Below are positions 11,838-20,278 of a stretch of DNA of 48,588 bases, piece by piece; the first letter of the stretch is position 1; each line of letters begins with the position of its first letter. Under the pieces are notes generated by a model, which did not search any database, was not told where the DNA came from, and saw only the letters and a list, made by a program, of their open reading frames with translations. Source of the DNA: an uncultured Actinomycetes bacterium. Lineage in GTDB: Bacteria; Actinomycetota; Acidimicrobiia; Acidimicrobiales; Microtrichaceae. The position numbers and the translations under genes are program-made. The stretch lies in the NCBI GenBank assembly GCA_903873135.1, contig CAIQNH010000197.1, positions 1 through 48,588 of the forward strand, in the 5' to 3' direction.

Positions 11838-12883
11838 CCGGCGGACGCCACGCCCCCGCCCCGGACCACGTCGCCGTCGTAGACCACCACGCTCTGACCC
11901 GCCGCGACCCGGGGGCGGGGCCGGAGCCACCGCACCTCGGCATCGCCGGCGTCGACGTCGCTCGACGCCACGACCGCCGGGGCCGCGACCCCGTGGGCCG
12001 AGGTCTGCACGAGCACCGTCCCGGTCGGGACCGGGCCGTTCCAGGCGACCTGCTCGAGCCGCACCGTCCCCCGCTGGAGCCGCTCCGGAGGACCCACCAC
12101 CACCCGACGGGCGGGGACGTCGACGTCGACCACGTAGCGCCGGTCCGCACCCCCGGCGAGGGCGAGACCGCGGCGCTGTCCGATCGTGACGAGCTCGACG
12201 GCGTCGACCCGACCGACCACGGCGCCGTCGACGTCGACCACCTCGCCGGGGTGGAGCCCCGTGCGCTCCGACAGGAACGCCTCGCGGCCACCGGACGCCG
12301 TGATGAAGCAGGTGTCCTGACTGTCCGGCTTGGCGGCCGTCCGCAGACCGAGCGCCCGGGCCCGACGTCGGACCTCGTCCTTGCCGAGGTCCCCCACCGG
12401 GAACAGGACGCGGCCGGCGGCCGCTGCGGTCAACGGGTGGAGGACGTAGGACTGGTCCTTGGCGGCGTCGGCGCCCCGGGCCACGTGGGCGCGACCCTCG
12501 ACCCACGCGATCCTGGCGTGGTGCCCGGTCGCCAGCCGGTCGAAACCGAGCAGGTCGGCCCGATCGAGCAGCGCGTCGAACTTCACCGACCGGTTGCACT
12601 CGACGCACGGGTTCGGGGTCCGGCCGTCGGCGTGCGCCCGGACGTAGGGCTCCACCACGCTCGCGTGGAACCGCTCGGCGAAGTCGAACACGTGGTGCTC
12701 GAGACCCAGCTGTGCGGCGACGCGGCGGGCGTCCTCCACGTCGGCCACCGAGCAGCAGCCCCGGTCGGAGGGACCTCCCCAGAGGCGCAGGGTGACGCCG
12801 ACCACCTCGTGACCGGCCGCCACCAGCTCGGCGGCGGCCACCGAGGAGTCCACACCCCCGGAGAGCGCGACCAGGACCCGCAC
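11834..12883 (-). CDS. mnmA: tRNA-specific 2-thiouridylase
   Basis: A 349-residue enzyme that thiolates U34 of Lys, Glu and Gln tRNAs. The ATP-binding PP-loop SGGVDSSVAA is at residues 8-17. Catalytic Cys93 sits in TPNPCVECNR and the second catalytic Cys192 in DSQDTCF. GHHARI and AAKDQSYVL are further family blocks, and the C-terminal beta-barrel (residues about 210-340) is present. It is 3 nt downstream of the cysteine desulfurase gene, its expected sulfur donor, so the pair forms a compact sulfur-relay operon. The 3' end overlaps the convergent membrane gene. Confidence 0.96.
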   Translation of the reverse strand: MRVLVALSGGVDSSVAAAELVAAGHEVVGVTLRLWGGPSDRGCCSVADVEDARRVAAQLGLEHHVFDFAERFHASVVEPYVRAHADGRTPNPCVECNRSVKFDALLDRADLLGFDRLATGHHARIAWVEGRAHVARGADAAKDQSYVLHPLTAAAAGRVLFPVGDLGKDEVRRRARALGLRTAAKPDSQDTCFITASGGREAFLSERTGLHPGEVVDVDGAVVGRVDAVELVTIGQRRGLALAGGADRRYVVDVDVPARRVVVGPPERLQRGTVRLEQVAWNGPVPTGTVLVQTSAHGVAAPAVVASSDVDAGDAEVRWLRPRPRVAAGQSVVVYDGDVVRGGGVASAG

Positions 12884-12886
12884 GGT

Positions 12887-14116
12887 CTACCTCCGACCCC
12901 CGGACGCCGCCGGGGTCCGGCCCCCGGAGCGACGGTCGAGCAGGTAGCCGACGACCCCCACGACCACCTCGGCGGCGTGGTCGACGTCGTCGGCGGTGGT
13001 CTCCGGCCCGAGGGTGAGCCGCAGGGCGGCGCCGTCGACCACCGCCCCGGCCGAGGCGACCGCCTCCAGGACGTGGGAGGCCCGGTGCGCCCCGGAGGAG
13101 CACGACGACGCCGAGGCCACCCGCAGTCCGGCCTCGTCGAGCAGGTACAGGAGGGGTTCGACCTCCACCCCGGGCACCCTCACGTGGGCGAAGTTGGGGA
13201 GGACCTCGAGCCCGTCGGTCGGCTCGACGGTCCGGCGCACGCCGACGTCCGCGCCGAGCAGTCGACCCACGAGCCGGTCGCGCAGCCCGCCGACCCGCTC
13301 GACGACCGTCGACCGTTCGACCGAGGCCGCCTCCAGCGCAGCGGCGAGGCCCACCGCACCCGCCACGTCGACGCTGCCGGAGCGACGACCGCGCTCCTGG
13401 CCGCCCCCGGGCAGGAGCGGCCGGAGCTCCACGCCGCCCCGGACCACCAGGACACCGCTGCCCCGCGGTCCGCCGAACTTGTGTCCCGAGACCGACACCA
13501 ACGACGCGGGTGCGGAGCGCACCCGCAGGTCGAGCCACGGCGCGGCCTGCACGGCGTCGGTGTGCAGCGGCACGCCCGGGGCGGTGCGTCGGACCACCGA
13601 CGCCACGGCCTCGAGGTCCACCACGGTGCCGAGCTCGTTGTTGGCGAGGGCCACCGACACCACCGAGGCACCCCGGTCCGCCGACGCCAGCGACTCCAAC
13701 GTCCCGCCGAGCGCGTCGAGGTCGACACGCCCGGCTGCGTCCACGTCGACCACCCGGCCGTCGAGCGCCTCGACGGTGCGCAGGACAGCGTGGTGCTCGG
13801 CTGCGGCACACACGGGCACGCCGGGTCGGGGCGGCATGCCCCCGGAGACCGCGTGGACGTCGGACTCGGTACCACCCGAGGTCAGGACGACCTCGCCGGG
13901 GGTGCAGCCGAGCACACCCGCCACCCGTTCGCGCGCCTCGTCGAGGGCGCGCAGGGCGTCGCGGGCCGCCGCGTGGATCCCGCTCGGGTTGCCGTAGCGG
14001 TCGGCGAGGAACGGCTCCATGGCGGAGCGCGCCTCGGGCCGCAGGCGCGTGGTCGCGGCGTGGTCGAGGTCGACCACGCGGGTCGGCGCGTCGTGGTCCC
14101 GGGGGTTCCAGACCAT
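12887..14116 (-). CDS. iscS: Cysteine desulfurase (IscS/NifS class)
   Basis: A 409-residue PLP enzyme that removes sulfur from cysteine for Fe-S clusters and tRNA thiolation. It starts with the typical VDLDHAATTRLRPEA block. The PLP-binding Lys213 is in SVSGHKFGGPRGSG, and HTDAVQA and ANNELGT are conserved. The persulfide-carrying Cys339 is in ASASSCSSGAH, on the long loop of group I enzymes. The ATG at 14116 is 6 nt after a TAGCCT element. It is followed immediately by mnmA, matching the mycobacterial iscS-trmU arrangement. Confidence 0.95.
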   Translation of the reverse strand: MVWNPRDHDAPTRVVDLDHAATTRLRPEARSAMEPFLADRYGNPSGIHAAARDALRALDEARERVAGVLGCTPGEVVLTSGGTESDVHAVSGGMPPRPGVPVCAAAEHHAVLRTVEALDGRVVDVDAAGRVDLDALGGTLESLASADRGASVVSVALANNELGTVVDLEAVASVVRRTAPGVPLHTDAVQAAPWLDLRVRSAPASLVSVSGHKFGGPRGSGVLVVRGGVELRPLLPGGGQERGRRSGSVDVAGAVGLAAALEAASVERSTVVERVGGLRDRLVGRLLGADVGVRRTVEPTDGLEVLPNFAHVRVPGVEVEPLLYLLDEAGLRVASASSCSSGAHRASHVLEAVASAGAVVDGAALRLTLGPETTADDVDHAAEVVVGVVGYLLDRRSGGRTPAASGGRR

Positions 14117-14122
14117 GCGCCG

Positions 14123-14128
14123 AGGCTA
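14123..14128 (-). promoter_or_regulatory. -10 element of iscS-mnmA operon, leaderless
   Basis: TAGCCT on the minus strand, 6 nt before the iscS ATG. Confidence 0.55.
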
Positions 14129-14162
14129 GGGCACGGCCCCGGGGACGCCCGGCCGACCCGGC

Positions 14163-14951
14163 TCAGCGCGTCCGTGGCGCCGCGATCGGGGCCAGCCCCA
14201 GCGCGGCGTCGGCCAGCAGGTTGCCGCGCCGGTACTGGTAGGCCGAGGCCACGCACCACAGCCAGGTCTCGGCGGTGATCGGCGCCGCCACCGGCTGGTC
14301 GATCCGGCGGCGCACGCCCTCGGCGAGGGTGGTCGCCAGCCGCCAACGCTCCTGGGGTTCGAGGTCGCCCACCCGGAGGAGGAAGGCCCGGACGAGCGCG
14401 AAGTCCTCGTCGTCGAGCGCTCCCACGTCGAGGCCGGCGACCACCGCCTCGTAGCCCGGTGGCGGCAGGAAGGCCACCGGCACCTCCGCGGCCCGCCCCG
14501 TCCGGTCCCGGATCACCACCGTCCCCGCCGCCAGGTCGCCCGGTCGCTGCGTGTCACGCGTCCCCGTCGCCACCGTCAACGCCAGGAACCCCAGCGTGGC
14601 GTAGGTGTCGACGATCGCGACGAGCCCCCGGACCACCGCCTGACGGGGCGTCGAGGGCGATCCGTCGCGACTCACCACCCGCAGGCCGAGGAGCGCCTTG
14701 CCCGGCGACCTCCCCCTCCAGAGGATCTCGGTGGTGATCGGGGCGACCACGATGGTGAGGACGACCACGAGGAGGATGAGGAGTTCCGGGCTGCCGCCGG
14801 CCGAGATCAGGACGGCCGCCACCAGGACGAGGGCCGTGAACAGGGCCGCCTGCAGGAACAGGTCGACCAGTCGGGCGAAGGTGCGGGTCGCCGGCCCGAC
14901 GGTGGGCAGCTCCAGCAGGACGGCTTCGGGGGTGACCACACCGGCGGGCAC
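14163..14951 (-). CDS. RDD family membrane protein
   Basis: A 262-residue protein with an RDD domain in its first 140 residues. TRTFARLVDLFLQAALF carries the Arg/Asp pair. Two more membrane helices follow (residues about 52-80), then the GRSPGKALLGLRVVSRDG signature and a hydrophobic segment containing VAIVDTYATLGFLALTVA, ending with RPGDLAAGTVVIRD. The C-terminal 100 residues are cytosolic and unassigned. RDD proteins often accompany SpoIIM, DUF58 and MoxR genes, as here. The GTG at 14951 is chosen because TACCGT lies 6 nt upstream. It is divergent from the SpoIIM gene. Confidence 0.85.
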   Translation of the reverse strand: MPAGVVTPEAVLLELPTVGPATRTFARLVDLFLQAALFTALVLVAAVLISAGGSPELLILLVVVLTIVVAPITTEILWRGRSPGKALLGLRVVSRDGSPSTPRQAVVRGLVAIVDTYATLGFLALTVATGTRDTQRPGDLAAGTVVIRDRTGRAAEVPVAFLPPPGYEAVVAGLDVGALDDEDFALVRAFLLRVGDLEPQERWRLATTLAEGVRRRIDQPVAAPITAETWLWCVASAYQYRRGNLLADAALGLAPIAAPRTR

Positions 14952-14955
14952 GGGC

Positions 14956-14964
14956 CTACGGTAG
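14956..14964. promoter_or_regulatory. Shared near-palindromic -10 for RDD and SpoIIM genes
   Basis: CTACGGTAG reads TACCGT on the minus strand (14958-14963, 6 nt from the RDD GTG) and TACGGT on the plus strand (14957-14962, about 34 nt before the SpoIIM GTG). One short element may drive both divergent genes. Confidence 0.4.
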
Positions 14965-14996
14965 TGGTCACCACCCGGAGGGGACGCTGCAGGACC

Positions 14997-16049
14997 GTGG
15001 ACATCGACCGCTACATCCAGCGACACGAGGGCACGTGGCGACGCCTGTCGGACCTGAGCTCCCGGGCCGGCGGTTCGGGCCGGTCCCTGCGCCGGCTCGA
15101 CGACGCCGAGGTCGACGAGCTCGTGCTCCTCTACCAGCGGGTCTCGGCCCAGTTGTCCCACGCCCGAACCGTGTACGCCGATCCGGCCCTCAACGCCCGG
15201 CTCTCCCGGGTCCTCGGTCAGGCGCGACTGGTGATCTACCGACGCCGCGGCAACCCCTGGCGCGCGCTGGCGACCTTCGTCACCTCCACGTTCCCTGCGG
15301 CGGTCTGGCACGCCCGCCGGTTCGTCGCCGCCAGCGCGGCCTGCCTGCTCCTCCCCGCGATCGCCACGGGGGTCTGGCTCAGCCAGTCGGCCGCGTCGCT
15401 CGACGCCAGCATCCCGGCCGAGCTGCAGCAGGTGATCGCCGAGCGGGACTTCGCCGAGTACTACCGCTCCGACGCCGCCCAGAACTTCGCCGGCCGGGTC
15501 ACGGTGAACAACATCTACGTGGCCTGCACCGCGTTCGCCATGGGGGTCGTGCCGGTGCTCGGTCCGGCGTTCGTGCTCGGGTTCAACGGACTGAACCTCG
15601 GGGTGATGGCTGCGGTCATGCACCGCGCCGGTGAGGGACCGCAGTTCTGGGGGCTGATCCTCCCCCACGGTCTGCTGGAGCTCGCCGCGATCATCGTGGC
15701 GGGCGCCGCCGGCCTGCAGGTCTCCTGGGCGATCATCGCCCCGGGCGACCGCACCCGGGCCACGGCGCTGCGGGAGGCCGGGCTCCGGTCGGTCGTCATC
15801 GTCCTCGGCCTGGTGGTGTGCTTCGCCGTCGCCGGGTTCATCGAGGGGTTCGTCACGCCGTCGGACCTGCCCACCGTGCTGCGGGTGGCGGTGGGGGTCT
15901 CGGCCCTCGTCGCGTTCGTCGTCTACGTGGTGCTGCTCGGCCGGCGGGCGGAGGCCCTCGGGGCGACCGGCCTGTGGGGCGAGGACCGACGTGACGTGGT
16001 GGCCGTGGCCGACGACGCCGCCGCCTCCGGGGCCACCATCCGGGCCTGA
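14997..16049 (+). CDS. SpoIIM (stage II sporulation protein M, DUF95) family membrane protein
   Basis: A 350-residue protein. The N-terminal 95 residues are soluble and charged (VDIDRYIQRHEGTWRRLSDL, then ELVLLYQRVSAQLSHART). At least five hydrophobic segments follow, with NNIYVACTAFAMGVVP, GFNGLNLGVMAAVM and LPHGLLELAAIIVAGAAGL, all typical of the SpoIIM/DUF95 domain. Family members exist in many non-sporulating bacteria, usually beside RDD and MoxR/DUF58 genes; their function there is unknown. The GTG at 14997 is preferred over 14964, which is too close to the promoter. The stop lies 7 bp from that of the convergent DUF58 gene. Confidence 0.87.
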   Translation: MDIDRYIQRHEGTWRRLSDLSSRAGGSGRSLRRLDDAEVDELVLLYQRVSAQLSHARTVYADPALNARLSRVLGQARLVIYRRRGNPWRALATFVTSTFPAAVWHARRFVAASAACLLLPAIATGVWLSQSAASLDASIPAELQQVIAERDFAEYYRSDAAQNFAGRVTVNNIYVACTAFAMGVVPVLGPAFVLGFNGLNLGVMAAVMHRAGEGPQFWGLILPHGLLELAAIIVAGAAGLQVSWAIIAPGDRTRATALREAGLRSVVIVLGLVVCFAVAGFIEGFVTPSDLPTVLRVAVGVSALVAFVVYVVLLGRRAEALGATGLWGEDRRDVVAVADDAAASGATIRA

Positions 16050-16056
16050 GCGCGAC

Positions 16057-17376
16057 TCAGAGCCGGCCGGTGGACTTGGCGAGCAGGTACGCGTCCGCCA
16101 ACCGCCGGGCGAGCTGACCGGGCGGGGCGTCGACGACGGTGACGCCGAGCCCGCGGAGCCGGGCGGCCGTGCGCCGACGGTCCACGAGCGCGGTCGTGGC
16201 CGCGGTGCGCCGGTAGACGTCGTCGTCGGTCACGACCGGTGCGTCCGCCCAGGCCTCGACCTGGGGGTCGCGGACTCCGGCGACCACCACGAGGTGGGTC
16301 CGGGTGATGAGCGGCAGACCCGGCAGCAGCGAGTCCTCCACCGCGGGCTCGAGCAGGTCGCTCAGCAGCACCAGCATGGCCCGACGCCGGTGGCGGGCCA
16401 CCACGTGCGCGAACGCCGAGGGGTAGTCGGACTCGTTCAACTCGGGTTCGAGCGCGTACATGGCCTCGGTGATCCGGCCCACCTGGTCGCGGCGCCGGGC
16501 CGGCGGCACCTCGGCCCGGACGTCGGCCCCGAACGCCACCAGACCGCAACGGTCCCCGAGCCGGGTGGAGACCGTGGCCAGCGCCGTCAGGGCGTCCATG
16601 GCGTGCTCGAGCCGGGGCACGCCGTCGACCCGACCCGCCATCACCCGGCCGGTGTCCAGGACGGCGACCACCGTCTGGTTCCGCTCGGCCCGGAAGGTCC
16701 GCACGATGGGGCGGCCGGTCCGGGCCGTGGCCGTCCAGTCGATCCGGCGGAACTCGTCGTCGGGTCCGTACTCACGGAGCTGCTCGAACTCGGTCCCGGT
16801 GCCGAGCCCCCGGGCCGAACGGAGCCCGATGTCCAGGATGCGTCCCCGACGGATGGCGAGCTCGGCCTCGTCACGCGACCGGAACGGCGGGTGCACCCGC
16901 AGGACGCTGCGCAACGGCACGTCCCGCTGCCGGGCACCGAGTCCCAGGGGTCCGACGACCCGCACGCTGATCCGGTCCAGATCGAACCGCCCGCGGCGCA
17001 GCGGCGAGATCCTGGTGCGGACCCGGACCACGTCGCCGGCGGGCACCCGGACGTCGAACCGACGGGCCGTGGCCCGCAGCGACGGGGCGAGCTCGTCGGC
17101 CACCAGGAGTCGGACCGACCGACGGGCGTCGGAGGCGACGGTCCACTCCACCTCGGCGGTCGACTCGGCGACCACCACCGGCGGGTGTCGCCGCTCGAAG
17201 GCCAGCGCGGCAGCGGGCACCGAGGACAGCGCGTCGACCACGACGAGCACCACACCGATCGCCGCCACCACGGCGGCGACCCACCACAGGGACACCGCCG
17301 GCAGCGGCGACACCGCGAGCGCACCGGCGATCGCCACCAGCACCACCGCCAGGCGTCGGGTCGGCAGGACGGACAC
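16057..17376 (-). CDS. DUF58 domain membrane protein (MoxR-associated)
   Basis: A 439-residue protein with two N-terminal transmembrane helices (about residues 8-46), a beta-rich middle region, and the DUF58 signature GTGTEFEQLREYGPDDEFRRIDW at about residues 200-220. It continues into a von Willebrand A-like domain (VVAVLDTGRVMAG). The metal-site motif is degenerate: D-T-G-R-V instead of DxSxS. DUF58 proteins are encoded beside MoxR ATPases, which are thought to remodel or activate such vWA-type partners. It is the last gene of the operon that starts at 21262, 6 nt after moxR. Confidence 0.9.
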   Translation of the reverse strand: MSVLPTRRLAVVLVAIAGALAVSPLPAVSLWWVAAVVAAIGVVLVVVDALSSVPAAALAFERRHPPVVVAESTAEVEWTVASDARRSVRLLVADELAPSLRATARRFDVRVPAGDVVRVRTRISPLRRGRFDLDRISVRVVGPLGLGARQRDVPLRSVLRVHPPFRSRDEAELAIRRGRILDIGLRSARGLGTGTEFEQLREYGPDDEFRRIDWTATARTGRPIVRTFRAERNQTVVAVLDTGRVMAGRVDGVPRLEHAMDALTALATVSTRLGDRCGLVAFGADVRAEVPPARRRDQVGRITEAMYALEPELNESDYPSAFAHVVARHRRRAMLVLLSDLLEPAVEDSLLPGLPLITRTHLVVVAGVRDPQVEAWADAPVVTDDDVYRRTAATTALVDRRRTAARLRGLGVTVVDAPPGQLARRLADAYLLAKSTGRL

Positions 17377-17382
17377 GGTCGC

Positions 17383-18402
17383 TCAGCGGGGTGCGGGCAC
17401 CGTGGCCAGGAGACCGGTCAGGATCCCGTCGGCCGTCGTGCCCTCGAGCTCGAGCTCGGGCCGGACGACCAGCCGGTGCCGGAGCGTGGGGACGGCGATC
17501 GCCTTCACCTCGTCCGGGGACACCCAGTCCCGACCCGACAGCCACGCCCAGGCCTTCGAGGCGTGGAGCAGGGCCGTGGCACCGCGGGGCGAGACGCCGA
17601 CCTCGACCGAGGGCACCTCGCGGGTGGCCCGACACAGCGCGACGATGTACTCGAGGACCGCCGGAGCCACACCGACGGCGGCGACCTGCGCCCGACCGAC
17701 CCGGAGGTCCTCGGCGGTCGCCACCGGTCGGACCCCCGCGCCGAGGACGTCGTGGGGGTCGAGTCCACGGTGGTGACGGTCCAGGACCGCGACCTCCTGC
17801 TCGGCACTCGGGTAGCCGACGACGAGCTTGAACAGGAACCGGTCGAGCTGCGCCTCGGGGAGCGGGTAGGTGCCCTCCTGCTCGACCGGGTTCTGGGTGG
17901 CGATCACCACGAACGGGTCGGCCAGCGGGCGCGGCGTGCCCTCCACCGTCACCTGCCGCTCCTCCATGGCCTCCAGCAGGGCCGACTGGGTCTTCGGCGG
18001 TGTCCGGTTGATCTCGTCCGCGAGGAACAGGTTGGTGAAGATCGGCCCCTCCCGGAACCGCATGCCGAAGTCGCTCCCCGGGTCCAGCACGAGCTGTCCG
18101 GTCACGTCCGACGGCATGAGGTCGGGGGTGAACTGGACCCGCTTGGCGTCCAGGTCCAGGGCCCGGGCGAGCGTCTTGACGATCAACGTCTTGGCCACGC
18201 CGGGCACGCCCTCGAGGAGCACGTGGCCGCGCACCAGCAACGCCGTGACCAGACCGGAGACCACGCCCTCCTGACCGACGACGACCTTGGCGACCTCGGC
18301 CCGGACGGCGTGGACCGCGGCCCGGGCATCGGGTCCGGAACCGGAGTCCGCGGGCGGGCTCGGCGGGGGCGACCCGTACGGGTCAGGTGGGGTGTCGGAC
18401 AC
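17383..18402 (-). CDS. MoxR family AAA+ ATPase
   Basis: A 339-residue ATPase with Walker A GVPGVAKT (residues 65-72), Walker B LFLADEINR (about 125-133), the MoxR-specific stretch PPKTQSALLEAMEERQVTVEG, and sensor 1 in VVIATQNPVEQEGTYPLPEAQLDRFL. The 25-residue N-terminus is Pro/Ser-rich. MoxR proteins act as chaperones that insert metals or remodel partner complexes. The GTG start at 18402 is set by AGGAGGT 5 nt upstream. The gene overlaps the end of the DUF4350 gene by 20 nt, so it is in the same operon as its likely partner DUF58. Confidence 0.93.
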   Translation of the reverse strand: MSDTPPDPYGSPPPSPPADSGSGPDARAAVHAVRAEVAKVVVGQEGVVSGLVTALLVRGHVLLEGVPGVAKTLIVKTLARALDLDAKRVQFTPDLMPSDVTGQLVLDPGSDFGMRFREGPIFTNLFLADEINRTPPKTQSALLEAMEERQVTVEGTPRPLADPFVVIATQNPVEQEGTYPLPEAQLDRFLFKLVVGYPSAEQEVAVLDRHHRGLDPHDVLGAGVRPVATAEDLRVGRAQVAAVGVAPAVLEYIVALCRATREVPSVEVGVSPRGATALLHASKAWAWLSGRDWVSPDEVKAIAVPTLRHRLVVRPELELEGTTADGILTGLLATVPAPR

Positions 18403-19609
18403 CGGAGACCTCCTGTTCGATGGCGTCGAGGGAACGGGCCACGTCGAGGAGTTCCTCGGGGCCGGCGACGGGGGCCGAGAGCGCGGCGTGCAACCGGGCG
18501 ACGTCGTGCGAGCTGTACCGCTCCAACCAGGCGAGGAGCGCCTCGTCGGAGGGAGCGACGCCGAGACCGGCGGCGGTGCCCACCCGACGGCGGAACTCCG
18601 AGCGGAGGACGGCTGCGGCCCGGGCCGGCGAGCCCCTCCGGCGCAGCAGGTCCCCGACCGCCTCGACGAACTCGGACCCGGCGATCTCCACCGGTGCCCG
18701 CTCGCGCACGACCCGGCCGAGGCGACGCGAGCGACCCCAGGCGTAGAACAGGAACGACACGACGGCCACCACGAGCGCGGCCTGCACTCCCGCCGGCAGC
18801 AGTCGCAGCGGGTTGCTCGGTCCGCCGCCACGGATCGACGCGTCCGGACTCGGCTCGGCCCGGACGAAGGTGACCCTGACCGGACCGGCCGCCGCCGCCA
18901 CCTCGGCCGGACGGAGGAGCAGCGCTGCGTTGGCCAGCGGCTCGCCGCCCCCCTCCTTGTCGGGCCACAGCCGGGCGTTGGTGATCAGCTCGGGGCTCGC
19001 CAGCGTGACCACCGTGCCGTCGCCGACCTGCTCCGAGCTCACGAGCGTCCCCGTCGCGTTCCCCCAGCACGCGCGGAGGGCGCCCGGCTCCCCGCTCGGC
19101 ACGAACGGTGCGGCGAACGCACCGTCGAGCGGACCCAGACCGGCGAACTCGACGGCGTCGCAGTCCCCGGGATCGACGGGCTGGGCCGGGGTCCGGGCCA
19201 GGAGGTCGTCGTCGACGAGTTCGGTCGACGACACCGGAGCCACGAACTCGTCCAGCGAACCCACGTCGATGGTGGAGGCCCGCTCGGGAGGTGGCGACCC
19301 GAGGACCAGGGTCGCACCGTCGGCTGCGGCGGCCCGCAGGGCGTCGAGCTCGGCGAACGACGCCAGCTCCGGTGCCGGGACGACGACCAGGTCGCCCGGA
19401 CCGAACCCCTGCTGGGCGACCGAGGTGGCCGTGCGGACGTCGACCTGCGCTCCGGAGTCACGGAGGATCGTGGCCAGCGCGGCGTAGCCCGACGGCGACG
19501 TCGACGTGGCGTCGAACGGCGGCGGTCCGGCAGCACCGACCGACAGCGCGACCACCACCGCCGCGCCCACCACGAGCGCCACCACCCCCGCCACGGTGCC
19601 GCGGCTCAC
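18383..19609 (-). CDS. DUF4350 domain membrane protein
   Basis: A 408-residue protein. An N-terminal transmembrane helix (about residues 5-27) is followed by an extracytoplasmic DUF4350-type domain with a Rossmann-like start (SGYAALATILRDSGAQVDV, then GDLVVVPAPELASF). A second helix around residue 265 (VQAALVVAVVSFLFYAWG) leads into a cytosolic tail of some 120 residues. Position and architecture match the protein encoded just before moxR2 in mycobacteria. The start GTG overlaps the preceding stop (GTGA). An upstream extension within DUF4129 has no similarity. Confidence 0.82.
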   Translation of the reverse strand: MSRGTVAGVVALVVGAAVVVALSVGAAGPPPFDATSTSPSGYAALATILRDSGAQVDVRTATSVAQQGFGPGDLVVVPAPELASFAELDALRAAAADGATLVLGSPPPERASTIDVGSLDEFVAPVSSTELVDDDLLARTPAQPVDPGDCDAVEFAGLGPLDGAFAAPFVPSGEPGALRACWGNATGTLVSSEQVGDGTVVTLASPELITNARLWPDKEGGGEPLANAALLLRPAEVAAAAGPVRVTFVRAEPSPDASIRGGGPSNPLRLLPAGVQAALVVAVVSFLFYAWGRSRRLGRVVRERAPVEIAGSEFVEAVGDLLRRRGSPARAAAVLRSEFRRRVGTAAGLGVAPSDEALLAWLERYSSHDVARLHAALSAPVAGPEELLDVARSLDAIEQEVSGVRHPT

Positions 19610-20274
19610 CCGTCCGCTCCCGCACCCGCTGCGACGCCGACCAGCGCCACCTCCCGGGGTGCCGCCAGCGCCTCGGCAGCGGAGCGACGCAACCGGGCCA
19701 GGTCCTCGGGTCCCGTGGGGACGAGGGCGTACCAGGCCAGCTCGAACACCGTGGAGGCCTCGTCGAACGGGACCGACGCCGTCGGGGTCGTCCCGGCGAG
19801 CTCGACGCGCAGCTCCCGGGTGGTCAGGCCGGGCACGTCGGGCAGCTGGCGGCGGTCGACCAGGGTGCGGACGAGCTCGCGGTACCGGGCCCGCACGGCC
19901 TCGGCCCACCGCCCCGCCGCCTCGTGCGCAGCCGCCTCCGACGCCCACTCCCCCGCCGGTCGCCGGTGCTCGACCTCCACCTGGGCGTCGTCCCGCTCGG
20001 GCCGCTCCCGACGGACACGGCTGCGGAGCACCACGACGACGACCACGACCACCGCCACCACCGCAGCCAGGATCAGCAGCCAGGCCAGGACCCCGCCGAC
20101 GCCGCCGCCGAACGCGCCGCCCGCGCCGCCGAAGGTCGGACCGACGAGCCCGTCGAGGAAGTCGCCGATCCGCTCGAGGATCCGGTCCGGGAGCGACGGG
20201 GTGTAGTCGTAGGCGCCGTCGGACATCACCCGACGGACGTCGTCGGTCACCGGGGCCGGGGGCTGGAGGATCAC
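19606..20274 (-). CDS. DUF4129 domain membrane protein
   Basis: A 222-residue protein with a short outer N-terminus containing a Gly-rich stretch, one long hydrophobic helix (about 63-83, VLAWLLILAAVVAVVVVVVV), and a cytosolic DUF4129-like helical domain (RYRELVRTLVDRRQLPDVPGLTTRELR...ELAWYALVP). DUF4129 domains occur in MoxR clusters and at the C-terminus of some transglutaminase proteins. The GTG at 20274 begins 4 nt after the preceding gene's stop, and its own stop overlaps the DUF4350 start. Confidence 0.82.
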   Translation of the reverse strand: MILQPPAPVTDDVRRVMSDGAYDYTPSLPDRILERIGDFLDGLVGPTFGGAGGAFGGGVGGVLAWLLILAAVVAVVVVVVVVLRSRVRRERPERDDAQVEVEHRRPAGEWASEAAAHEAAGRWAEAVRARYRELVRTLVDRRQLPDVPGLTTRELRVELAGTTPTASVPFDEASTVFELAWYALVPTGPEDLARLRRSAAEALAAPREVALVGVAAGAGADG

Positions 20275-20278
20275 CGGG

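Noticed and set aside
10644-13811. A 1055-residue minus-strand open frame
   Set aside because: It crosses the coding regions of mnmA, iscS, the plus-strand membrane gene and the UROD/MetE-like gene in other frames. Composition is Arg/Gly-rich and shows no recognisable motif.
10823-14278. An 1151-residue plus-strand open frame
   Set aside because: It lies antisense to mnmA and iscS, has low-complexity composition, and its only real content is in other frames.
16049-16063. CTGAG / CTCAG inverted repeat across the SpoIIM and DUF58 stop codons
   Set aside because: A 5-bp stem built from two stop codons is expected by chance in tightly convergent genes, so I did not call a terminator.
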